A stretch of DNA of 6,050 bases, taken from contig JAATFN010000374.1 in NCBI GenBank assembly GCA_015655165.1, positions 1 through 6,050 of the forward strand. The letters are read 5' to 3'. This DNA is from Betaproteobacteria bacterium (GTDB lineage Bacteria > Pseudomonadota > Gammaproteobacteria > Burkholderiales > Burkholderiaceae_D). Both the position numbers and the translations under genes were made by a program. Below the pieces are notes generated by a model that saw only the letters and a program-made list of their open reading frames with translations, had not been told where the DNA came from and did not search any database. Positions 1-6,050 of this stretch are shown piece after piece. Position 1 is the stretch's first letter; every line of letters starts with the position of its first letter.

Positions 1-345
1 AGGCACGATACGCTGGGTGGTGCTTGTGCGCAGGAAAGCAATACCGTGCGTTATGGTTTGGAAAAACGGTACATGCACAGTTGCCGTGACAATTATCTGC
101 GGGCTTGTGCACATGATGGCCGTCTTTCGAAACAGGACATTGGCGCGAATGTGAATTTTTTCATGAACGTACCGGTCACGCCCGAAGGTCGCTTGACGTT
201 TGAAGACGGTATTTCAGCCCCGGGCAAGTATGTGGAATTGCAGGCGCAAATGGATGTCATTGTGCTGATTTCGAATTGTCCGCAATTGAATAATCCATGC
301 AATGCCTACAATCCGACGCCTGCGGAGATACTGGTATGGGATTGA
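1..345 (+). CDS. DUF1989 urea carboxylase-associated protein 2 (probable carboxyguanidine deiminase subunit), 3' part
   Basis: The left edge cuts this gene; the reading frame is open from base 1 and ends at TGA 343-345, leaving 114 residues. Visible family signatures are HDTLGGAC (residues 2-9) followed by the Asn and RYG typical of DUF1989, an HSCRDN segment (26-31), NFFMNVPV (52-59), [10 protein letters not shown] (68-77) and [16 protein letters not shown] (90-105), ending in VWD as in UAAP2 proteins. Cys9, Cys28, Cys93 and Cys100 are candidate metal or active-site residues, but I cannot assign ligands. These cytoplasmic proteins come in pairs (UAAP1 and UAAP2) next to urea-carboxylase-like genes. 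Such pairs have been characterised as a heteromeric carboxyguanidine deiminase (CgdAB), which releases ammonia from carboxyguanidine to give allophanate. The partner should lie just left of the window. The carboxylase gene follows directly on the same strand. Family assignment is firm; the deiminase role is inferred from family knowledge. The GTG at 46 is internal and is not the start. Confidence 0.9.
   Translation, partial: RHDTLGGACAQESNTVRYGLEKRYMHSCRDNYLRACAHDGRLSKQDIGANVNFFMNVPVTPEGRLTFEDGISAPGKYVELQAQMDVIVLISNCPQLNNPCNAYNPTPAEILVWD
324..338 (+). promoter_or_regulatory. Candidate Shine-Dalgarno and alternative upstream start of the carboxylase gene
   Basis: GGAG at 324-327 lies 8 bases before an ATG at 336-338 that is in frame with the carboxylase gene. 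The site lies inside the last codons of the DUF1989 gene, so this start would overlap that gene's stop by 10 bases and could be translationally coupled. It would add 61 residues before the conserved biotin carboxylase N-terminus. It is the best-looking ribosome binding site near the gene; neither ATG 504 nor ATG 519 has a recognisable one. Whether it is used cannot be decided from the sequence. Confidence 0.4.
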
Positions 346-518
346 AAAAACGTCTGTTTGCATGGATAGATTTTATTCTGCTACTGCGTGCTGGGCGTTT
401 TTCTCCCATATCAGGCGAGCAAATGCGTCATGCGACACAACAGCTTTTTGCCGGGGACGACTCTGGCACATTGTCTTCACATGCCGGGACGGCTCGGCCA
501 GAAATGAAACCTTCGGTC

Positions 519-3500
519 ATGTTTGATAAAGTCCTGGTTGCCAATCGCGGTGCGATTGCCTGCCGTATTATTCGTAGTCTGCGTCAATCCGGTATACAGT
601 CAGTTGCCGTCTATTCCGAAGCCGATAGGGATTCGGCGCATGTCGCACTCGCCGATACGGCTGTTTGTATTGGTCCTGCTCTGGCTGTTCACAGTTATCT
701 GAATGTCGAGCGCATCTTGGCGGCCGCACGGGAAACAGGTGCCGGAGCAATTCATCCCGGTTACGGATTTCTGTCGGAGAACCCGGAGTTTGCCGAAGCA
801 TGCGAGGCACAAGGTATTGCGTTTATCGGTCCAACACCGGAACAGATGCGTGCTTTCGGTTTAAAACATACTGCACGTGCGCTAGCCGAGCAACACGGGA
901 TTCCACTTTTACCAGGTAGCGGTTTATTGGCAGATTTGCCAGCGGCGCTTGTACAAGCCGAACGCATCGGGTATCCGGTGATGCTAAAGAGTACGGCTGG
1001 CGGTGGCGGCATCGGTATGCGATTAATCAATAATGCAGCAGAACTGGCTCCCGCTTTCGAGGCTGTACAGCGTCTGGCACAAGCCAACTTCAAGGATGCC
1101 GGTTTGTTTTTGGAGAAATTCGTTGCACAAGCACGTCACATCGAAGTACAGATATTTGGTGACGGCAACGGCCGGGTCATTGCGCTGGGGGAACGGGATT
1201 GCTCAACACAGCGACGCAATCAGAAAGTCATTGAAGAAACACCTGCACCCCATCTGGTTGCTTCTACCCGTCAGGCTTTATCCGATGCGGCAGTGTTACT
1301 TGGCAGGGCGGTAAATTACCGTTCTGCCGGCACAGTCGAATTTGTGCTTGATGCACAAACACAGGCGTTTTATTTTCTGGAGGTCAATACACGGCTACAA
1401 GTCGAACATGGCGTGACCGAGCAGATAACGGGTATCGATTTGGTTGCATGGATGGTGCAATTGGCACAGCGCGGAGAATTGTTACTTGAAGCGCCACAGC
1501 CACATGGCGCTTCTATTCAGGTACGGATTTATGCAGAAGACCCGGCCCGGCATTTTCAGCCGAGTACCGGCTTGTTGACGCAAGTGGATTTTCCGGATGA
1601 TGTTCGTATCGAGACGTGGGTGGCAAAGGGGAGCGAAGTCTCTGCCTATTATGACCCGATGTTGGCCAAACTGATTGTGACAGGGTCTGATCGCGCCGAT
1701 GCAGTACGTCGATTGCAAAGTGCTCTGGCACAAACGCATATTGCCGGTGTGGAGACAAATGTACGCTATTTACGGGAGGTGGTTGCGTCAGACCAGTTTA
1801 CACAAGGGCGTATTGTGACACGTACGTTGGCCGATTTCATCTACCGGCCCCAAGCGTTAGAGGTATTGGAGACAGGGGTACAAACGACAGTACAGGATTG
1901 GCCGGGACGCGAGGGGTATTGGGCTGTGGGTGTCCCGCCTTCTGGGCCGATGGATAACCTGGCTTTCCGTCTGGCTAACCGTCTTGTGGGCAATGCATCC
2001 CATGCGGCAGGACTTGAGTGTACCGTGTCTGGTCCGACACTACGTTTTTACGCAGAGATGGTCATCGCACTATGTGGTGCGGATATGGTCGCGACACTGG
2101 ATGGTATACCGTTGGCATTATGGCAATCGCATGTGGTGAGCGCCGGTAGTGTGTTACGTATTGGTCCGGTAGAAGGAAAAGGTAGCCGCTCCTATCTTGC
2201 AATACGTGGTGGTATTGATGTACCTGCCTATCTTGGTAGTCGTGCGACCTTTGTACTTGGTCGGTTTGGCGGGCATGCAGGGCGGACATTACGGGTCGGG
2301 GATATGTTGCATCTGGCAGACGAGGTGGCGGATTTGCCGACACAGGTGTTACCGCACTCGGCTATTCCTGCATACCCGGAAAAAGATCATATTTGGGACA
2401 TTGCTGTACTTTACGGCCCGCACGGTGCACCGGATTTTTTTACCGATAATGATATGTCAATGTTCTTTTCGACAGCATGGCAGGTGCACTATAACTCCAG
2501 TCGTACCGGTGTGCGTCTGATCGGTCCTAAGCCATCATGGGCAAGACGCGATGGTGGCGAGGCAGGATTACATCCTTCCAATATCCATGACAATGCCTAC
2601 GCGATTGGTGCGATTGATTTTACCGGGGATATGCCGGTCATTCTTGGGCCGGATGGTCCAAGTCTGGGGGGATTTGTTTGTCCGGCTGTGGTTGTTGCTG
2701 CCGAACATTGGAAGCTGGGGCAATTACGTCCTGGCGATATGGTCCGGTTCCGTTGTATCTCGCAAAGCGATGCTGCAATGCTTCAGAGCACACTGGATCA
2801 AAGGGTAACAACATTGTCACTTCCTGCACCAGTTGCATCTTCTACGTCTGTTGCATCTGTCACGCTATCGGGTTCACCTGTTTTATTCGAGCGCGCAACG
2901 GTTGATGATCGTCCTGGAATGGTTATCCGGCAGGCCGGCGACCGTTATGTGTTAGTCGAATTGGGACCTTCGCAACTCGATATTGCGTTACGTTTGCGTA
3001 TCCATGCATTGCACACCGCCTTGCAGGTACAACAACACGAAGGCATCATCGATTTGACGCCGGGTATCCGTTCGTTGCAAGTACATTTTGATCCGCAGCA
3101 GATGGATTGCACTGCACTAATCAGGATACTGGTGGCAACAGATGATGCGTTAGGCGACACCGATGATCTGGTTGTCGATTCACGTACTGTGTATTTGCCG
3201 TTGTCATGGGATGACAGTTCGACCCGTTTGGCGATTGAAAAATATATGCAGTCGGTACGTCCGGATGCACCGTGGTGCCCAAGCAATATCGAATTCATAC
3301 GCCGTATTAACGGATTAGACAGTATTGATGACGTGCGCAATATTGTATTTGACGCACAGTATCTGGTGTTGGGTTTGGGTGATGTCTATCTGGGGGCGCC
3401 GGTCGCAACGCCGCTTGATCCACGCCATCGTCTGGTGACAACCAAATACAATCCTGCACGTACCTGGACACCGGAAAATGCAGTCGGCATCGGGGGCGCG

Positions 3501-4190
3501 TACATGTGCGTGTATGGCATGGAAGGCCCTGGCGGTTACCAGTTTGTCGGGCGCACGTTGCAGATGTGGAATCGCTGGCGTGATGCTGCGGGTGGTGCGA
3601 CTGCTTTTGAAGAAGGCAAGCCATGGCTGCTACGGTTTTTTGACCGTATCCGTTTTTATCCTGTTAGTGAAGAAGCGTTGGCAGTGATACGTTCCGATTT
3701 TCCGGCAGGGCGTTATCCGTTGCGTATCGAGGAAGGGAAATTCGGTATGCGTGACTATCGGCATTTCCTTGATGCCAATGCCGCAGATATCCATGCATTC
3801 AAACAACATCAACAAACAGCATTCGATGCCGAGCGTGAACGCTGGCGTGAGTTGGGGCAGGCTGAATATGTCGATGAACTGGAACCGGTGATTGTACAAA
3901 CAGATGTCGGGGAATTACCAGAAGGCGCATCTGTTGTGTGTAGTCCTGTGTCGGGCAGTGTCTGGAAAGTGCAAGGTGCTGAAGGCGATTTGGTGGCTGA
4001 TAACGATCCATTGGTCATTGTCGAGTCGATGAAAATGGAGTTTTTAGTAGCCGCACCACAGAAGGGGCGTATCTGGAAAGTGCTTTGTACTGAAGGTAGT
4101 GCTGTGGCTGCCGGGCAAGAGGTCATCATTCTCTGTCCGCAAGAAACTACTGCACAAAGCGGGACATTGTCGGAAATGGAGGTGCCATAA
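519..4190 (+). CDS. uca: Urea carboxylase family biotin-dependent enzyme (urea or guanidine carboxylase)
   Basis: A complete biotin-dependent carboxylase of 1223 residues from ATG 519, close to the roughly 1200 usual for bacterial members. It uses ATP and bicarbonate to carboxylate biotin, then transfers CO2 to urea (giving allophanate) or guanidine (giving carboxyguanidine) in the cytoplasm. Biotin carboxylase spans about 1-445: [18 protein letters not shown] at the N-terminus, ATP-grasp glycine loop GGGG 161-164, ERDCSTQRR from 225, and [10 protein letters not shown] at 288-297, whose E288, N290, R292 and E296 have the same numbers as the catalytic residues of E. coli AccC. The AHS2 (KipA-like) half starts near 448 and shows SGPMD 475-479, [10 protein letters not shown] 679-688 and DGPSLGG from 712. 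After an Ala/Ser/Thr/Val-rich linker, the AHS1 (KipI-like) half covers about 801-1055, including GIGGAYM from 990. The biotinyl domain, about 1140-1220, carries ESMKME with the biotin-accepting Lys1172. Start 519 was chosen on homology and the AccC numbering; ATGs at 336, 423 and 504 are in-frame alternatives. The adjacent DUF1989 gene favours guanidine as substrate, but that is inference. Confidence 0.95.
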   Translation: MFDKVLVANRGAIACRIIRSLRQSGIQSVAVYSEADRDSAHVALADTAVCIGPALAVHSYLNVERILAAARETGAGAIHPGYGFLSENPEFAEACEAQGIAFIGPTPEQMRAFGLKHTARALAEQHGIPLLPGSGLLADLPAALVQAERIGYPVMLKSTAGGGGIGMRLINNAAELAPAFEAVQRLAQANFKDAGLFLEKFVAQARHIEVQIFGDGNGRVIALGERDCSTQRRNQKVIEETPAPHLVASTRQALSDAAVLLGRAVNYRSAGTVEFVLDAQTQAFYFLEVNTRLQVEHGVTEQITGIDLVAWMVQLAQRGELLLEAPQPHGASIQVRIYAEDPARHFQPSTGLLTQVDFPDDVRIETWVAKGSEVSAYYDPMLAKLIVTGSDRADAVRRLQSALAQTHIAGVETNVRYLREVVASDQFTQGRIVTRTLADFIYRPQALEVLETGVQTTVQDWPGREGYWAVGVPPSGPMDNLAFRLANRLVGNASHAAGLECTVSGPTLRFYAEMVIALCGADMVATLDGIPLALWQSHVVSAGSVLRIGPVEGKGSRSYLAIRGGIDVPAYLGSRATFVLGRFGGHAGRTLRVGDMLHLADEVADLPTQVLPHSAIPAYPEKDHIWDIAVLYGPHGAPDFFTDNDMSMFFSTAWQVHYNSSRTGVRLIGPKPSWARRDGGEAGLHPSNIHDNAYAIGAIDFTGDMPVILGPDGPSLGGFVCPAVVVAAEHWKLGQLRPGDMVRFRCISQSDAAMLQSTLDQRVTTLSLPAPVASSTSVASVTLSGSPVLFERATVDDRPGMVIRQAGDRYVLVELGPSQLDIALRLRIHALHTALQVQQHEGIIDLTPGIRSLQVHFDPQQMDCTALIRILVATDDALGDTDDLVVDSRTVYLPLSWDDSSTRLAIEKYMQSVRPDAPWCPSNIEFIRRINGLDSIDDVRNIVFDAQYLVLGLGDVYLGAPVATPLDPRHRLVTTKYNPARTWTPENAVGIGGAYMCVYGMEGPGGYQFVGRTLQMWNRWRDAAGGATAFEEGKPWLLRFFDRIRFYPVSEEALAVIRSDFPAGRYPLRIEEGKFGMRDYRHFLDANAADIHAFKQHQQTAFDAERERWRELGQAEYVDELEPVIVQTDVGELPEGASVVCSPVSGSVWKVQGAEGDLVADNDPLVIVESMKMEFLVAAPQKGRIWKVLCTEGSAVAAGQEVIILCPQETTAQSGTLSEMEVP

Positions 4191-4274
4191 CACACCCGGG
4201 TTGTGTGCCTTTATAAAAAACAGGTGGGGAAAGTTGTTTTTTGAAATGATTGGTTTGTATGTTCTTTTTCGGAT

Positions 4275-4279
4275 GGGGA
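4275..4279 (+). promoter_or_regulatory. Ribosome binding site of the porin gene
   Basis: GGGGA lies 6 bases before ATG 4286. It decides the start against an in-frame TTG at 4250 and ATG at 4259, which would add residues ahead of an otherwise standard signal peptide. Confidence 0.65.
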
Positions 4280-4285
4280 ATTGAT

Positions 4286-5236
4286 ATGAATAAGCATTTT
4301 TTGTTTTCTGGCAGGGGTGTATGCGGCATGGTTGCAGGCATGTTCGGTTTTTTTATGTCACCGGTTTTTGCACAAAATACTGTTGCCGATAGTGCGGCAG
4401 AGCAATCGGTTGCTACCGCAACAGCATCGTCCGCGTGGGCAGTGACAGGACATGTGGATGTGACATCGCGTTATATTTTGCGTGGTGCGACAACGACTTA
4501 TGGCAACAGTGGTCCACTTGGCAACGCAGGTGCCGATGCACCTGAATCTTCCAGTCCGGTTTTGCAATGGGGTGTTGATGCTGTACATCAGAGTGGCTGG
4601 AGTGTCGGCTATTGGGCTTCGATGGTGAATTATTCGTATAAACAGCTTGGTAATTCCTATGAGGATAGAAGCATCACCGATTTTCAAAAGAGAAAATCGA
4701 TCGAAAATGATTTCTATGCTGCGTATACCGGCACGATTTCAGGCGATTTGAATTACACGGTAGGTCTGACTGGATACTATTACCTGAATGGAAGTCATTC
4801 AAACGCGCTGGAAACAAAAGTCGGTCTTTTATACGGTCCTTTCTCGGCGACTGCGCAAACATTGATGAACGATACGATCTGGGGAAATAAAGGTGATACA
4901 TATTGGTCGGCAGCTTATACAGCCACACTGCCGTATGACATTGTGTTTACCGGAACACTGGGTTTGTTTACCTACCATCGTGAAGGAAAATATCTGGGCA
5001 CGACTGATACATTGACCGGTACATCCTGTGGTGCGGATTCGGCATTTATCGTCAACGGATGCTATAGCGGCAATAAGCCGGTAGGTGGTGCATTTCGTCA
5101 CCTGACGTTAGCGTTGAGCGCACCGATCCCGGGTACACCGGTCAGTGCCTCTGTACAATTGATTCTGGGTGGAGATAACCGTTTCGGGATACATCAGAAG
5201 CACCGTCTGGTTGGTGCGTTAAGTTACACATTCTAA
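4286..5236 (+). CDS. TorF-like putative porin, outer-membrane beta-barrel protein
   Basis: This encodes 316 residues. The first 29 form a Sec signal peptide: MNK with a later Arg, a hydrophobic glycine-rich core and a signal-peptidase I site SPVFA|QN after Ala29. The mature protein opens with an Ala/Ser/Thr-rich stretch (about 30-51) and then the motif GHVDVTSRYILRGATTTYGN (55-74), typical of the TIGR02001/TorF putative porin family. Alternating polar and aromatic strands follow, such as LQWGVDAV, WSVGYWASMVNYSY, LNYTVGLTGYYYL and THY-like aromatic pairs, and the chain ends HRLVGALSYTF with the terminal Phe expected of a barrel handled by the BAM complex. Cys248 and Cys259 are the only mature cysteines and could form a loop disulfide. 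Its role would be passive passage of small solutes across the outer membrane; the substrate is unknown. It lies 95 bases after the carboxylase on the same strand, so a link with uptake of its nitrogenous substrate is possible but unproven. Outer-membrane barrel: high confidence; TorF family: good; substrate: unknown. Confidence 0.8.
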   Translation: MNKHFLFSGRGVCGMVAGMFGFFMSPVFAQNTVADSAAEQSVATATASSAWAVTGHVDVTSRYILRGATTTYGNSGPLGNAGADAPESSSPVLQWGVDAVHQSGWSVGYWASMVNYSYKQLGNSYEDRSITDFQKRKSIENDFYAAYTGTISGDLNYTVGLTGYYYLNGSHSNALETKVGLLYGPFSATAQTLMNDTIWGNKGDTYWSAAYTATLPYDIVFTGTLGLFTYHREGKYLGTTDTLTGTSCGADSAFIVNGCYSGNKPVGGAFRHLTLALSAPIPGTPVSASVQLILGGDNRFGIHQKHRLVGALSYTF

Positions 5237-5241
5237 TGTGA

Positions 5242-5274
5242 TGACCTGCGGGTTTTGTTTAGACTTGCAGGTCA
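5242..5274 (+). terminator. Probable terminator hairpin after the porin gene
   Basis: A perfect 8-base inverted repeat, TGACCTGC (5242-5249) and GCAGGTCA (5267-5274), begins 5 bases after the porin stop. Two G-T pairs and one G-C pair (5250-5252 with 5264-5266) can extend the stem to 11 pairs around an 11-base loop. The sequence after it is A/T-rich but has only broken T runs, so a strong intrinsic terminator is not certain. Confidence 0.55.
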
Positions 5275-5280
5275 ATAATT

Positions 5281-5299
5281 TGCTTGTTTTGTACAAGCA
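5281..5299 (-). terminator. Candidate terminator hairpin downstream of the sotB-like gene
   Basis: A perfect 7-base inverted repeat, TGCTTGT (5281-5287) and ACAAGCA (5293-5299), with a 5-base loop. Read on the minus strand it comes after the end of the sotB-like gene and is followed by AATTATT. On the plus strand it is followed by ATTGCA, which is a poor terminator tail, so the minus-strand reading is preferred. Together with the neighbouring hairpin it would separate the two convergent transcription units. Confidence 0.4.
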
Positions 5300-5364
5300 T
5301 TGCAGAAGGCATGTCCGGTGTCCATCAATCCGCATACGGGTTGGTTAGCGGGCATCTGTCAGCG

Positions 5365-6050
5365 TTAATTAGTACTAGTGTGTTGTTGAAACCCTGACGC
5401 ATAACGCTTGAATGCGAAACCGCACCAGAGTAGACCCAGTACAGCGATTGTACCTCCCACAAAACCGATATTGCCCATGCCGTAATGCAGACTTACCTGA
5501 TTGCCCAATAATGCACCTGCGCCAATACCGATATTGTAGATCCCGGAGAACAGGGACATGGCAACGTCTGTTGCATCTGAGGCCAATGTGAGTACTTTGG
5601 CTTGCATGGCTAAACCAAAACAGATAATGGCAATGCCCCAAATGCCCGTCAGAATACGTAATGGCCATGTGTATTGCGCGAGCGGCAGTAATAACAGCAG
5701 GCAAACTGCAAGGGTTGCAATGGTTACCAACAGAAACCCTCTTGGAAATTGTAGATTGAAGCGGCTAGATAGGAAGCTTCCTAAAATCCCCGCACCACCA
5801 AAAATCAATAAAAGTAATGTGGTAACGTGGGCATCCAGATTGGCAACAGTTTGCACGAATGGTTCAATATAGCTATATGCAGTAAATTGTGCTGTGATGA
5901 CTACGACTGTCAAGACATAGAGTGCAAGGAGTGCGGGACGTTTCAAGAACAGTGGCAGGCTTTTTAAGGAGCCTGCGTGTTGACTTGGTAGGACTGGTAA
6001 TAATTTGAATAGACAAACCATGATCAGTGTTGCCGCGACGCCGATCATGA
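5365..6050 (-). CDS. sotB: SotB-type sugar efflux MFS transporter (DHA1 family), C-terminal part
   Basis: The gene runs in from the right edge and ends at TAA (5367-5365); at least 227 residues are visible. The fragment resembles the C-terminal half of E. coli SotB (YdeA), an inner-membrane proton-driven exporter of arabinose and IPTG that is about 396 residues long, so roughly 170 N-terminal residues are outside the window. Recognisable segments, numbered from the ATG at 6048, are KLLPVLPSQHAGSLKSLPLF (15-34), LTVVVITAQFTAYSYIEPFV (46-65) and ATDVAMSLFSGIYNIGIGAG (159-178), then ALLGNQVSL. Seven hydrophobic segments fit TM6-TM12, near 2-20, 38-60, 75-95, 104-124, 130-150, 162-182 and 194-214, with a short polar tail. 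The ATG at 6048 falls within the transmembrane domain and is not the start. The gene converges on the porin gene and is unlikely to belong to the same operon. SotB-like MFS: high confidence; the actual exported compound in this organism is unknown. Confidence 0.88.
   Translation of the reverse strand, partial: MIGVAATLIMVCLFKLLPVLPSQHAGSLKSLPLFLKRPALLALYVLTVVVITAQFTAYSYIEPFVQTVANLDAHVTTLLLLIFGGAGILGSFLSSRFNLQFPRGFLLVTIATLAVCLLLLLPLAQYTWPLRILTGIWGIAIICFGLAMQAKVLTLASDATDVAMSLFSGIYNIGIGAGALLGNQVSLHYGMGNIGFVGGTIAVLGLLWCGFAFKRYASGFQQHTSTN

Noticed and set aside
93..302. Open frame on the minus strand inside the DUF1989 gene
   Set aside because: It is antisense to a frame with clear family motifs and encodes nothing recognisable.
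2790..2925. Ala/Ser/Thr/Val-rich stretch between the AHS2 and AHS1 parts of the carboxylase, considered as a sign of a gene fusion scar or frameshift
   Set aside because: The frame is continuous and low-complexity linkers between these domains are usual in the family.
2945..3340. 131-codon minus-strand open frame within the carboxylase gene
   Set aside because: It lies opposite conserved AHS1 sequence, is low in recognisable motifs and rich in Ser/Cys as expected of an antisense shadow frame.
4191..4207. CACAC and GTGTG inverted repeat with a 7-base loop just after the carboxylase stop, as a possible terminator
   Set aside because: The stem is only 5 pairs and is followed by CCTTTATAAAAAA rather than a T run, so it does not support an intrinsic terminator on the plus strand.
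4234..4263. Possible promoter before the porin gene: TTGTTT (4234-4239), 18-base spacer, TATGTT (4258-4263)
   Set aside because: Both boxes deviate from the sigma-70 consensus and the region is T-rich, so such matches are expected by chance.
5558..5872. 104-codon plus-strand open frame opposite the sotB-like gene
   Set aside because: The minus-strand frame encodes conserved MFS segments over the same bases; the plus-strand product has no recognisable feature.

Overview
The window looks like chromosomal DNA from a Gram-negative bacterium, most likely a proteobacterium and perhaps a betaproteobacterium. The Gram-negative call rests on a secreted beta-barrel outer-membrane protein with a cleavable signal peptide and a terminal Phe. 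The finer placement is inference from the gene families and the moderate base composition; no rRNA or other phylogenetic marker is present.

Layout: (1) 1-345, plus strand, the C-terminal part of a DUF1989 protein of the urea-carboxylase-associated type (UAAP2). (2) 519-4190, plus strand, a complete multidomain biotin-dependent carboxylase of the urea carboxylase family, with biotin carboxylase, the two carboxyltransferase halves (AHS2 then AHS1) and a biotinyl domain. Its frame stays open upstream to 297, and a well-spaced Shine-Dalgarno sits before an alternative ATG at 336, inside the end of the DUF1989 gene. (3) 4286-5236, plus strand, a TorF-like putative porin with a clear signal peptide. 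(4) 5365-6050, minus strand, the C-terminal half of a SotB-type sugar-efflux MFS transporter that runs off the right edge. The convergent gap 5237-5364 holds two perfect inverted repeats that probably terminate the two converging transcription units.

The first two genes form one functional unit. The classical annotation is urea degradation, but DUF1989 pairs encoded beside urea-carboxylase-like enzymes have been shown in several bacteria to be carboxyguanidine deiminases, with the adjacent enzyme acting as a guanidine carboxylase. On that reading the unit converts guanidine to carboxyguanidine and then to allophanate and ammonia. Allophanate hydrolase, the expected last step, is not directly downstream here. 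The porin lies 95 bases after the carboxylase and could be cotranscribed or independent. The sotB-like gene is a separate unit on the other strand.

I found no tRNA, rRNA, CRISPR array, insertion sequence or phage gene. The main points of interest are the likely guanidine rather than urea specificity, the ambiguous start of the carboxylase, and the missing allophanate hydrolase neighbour.
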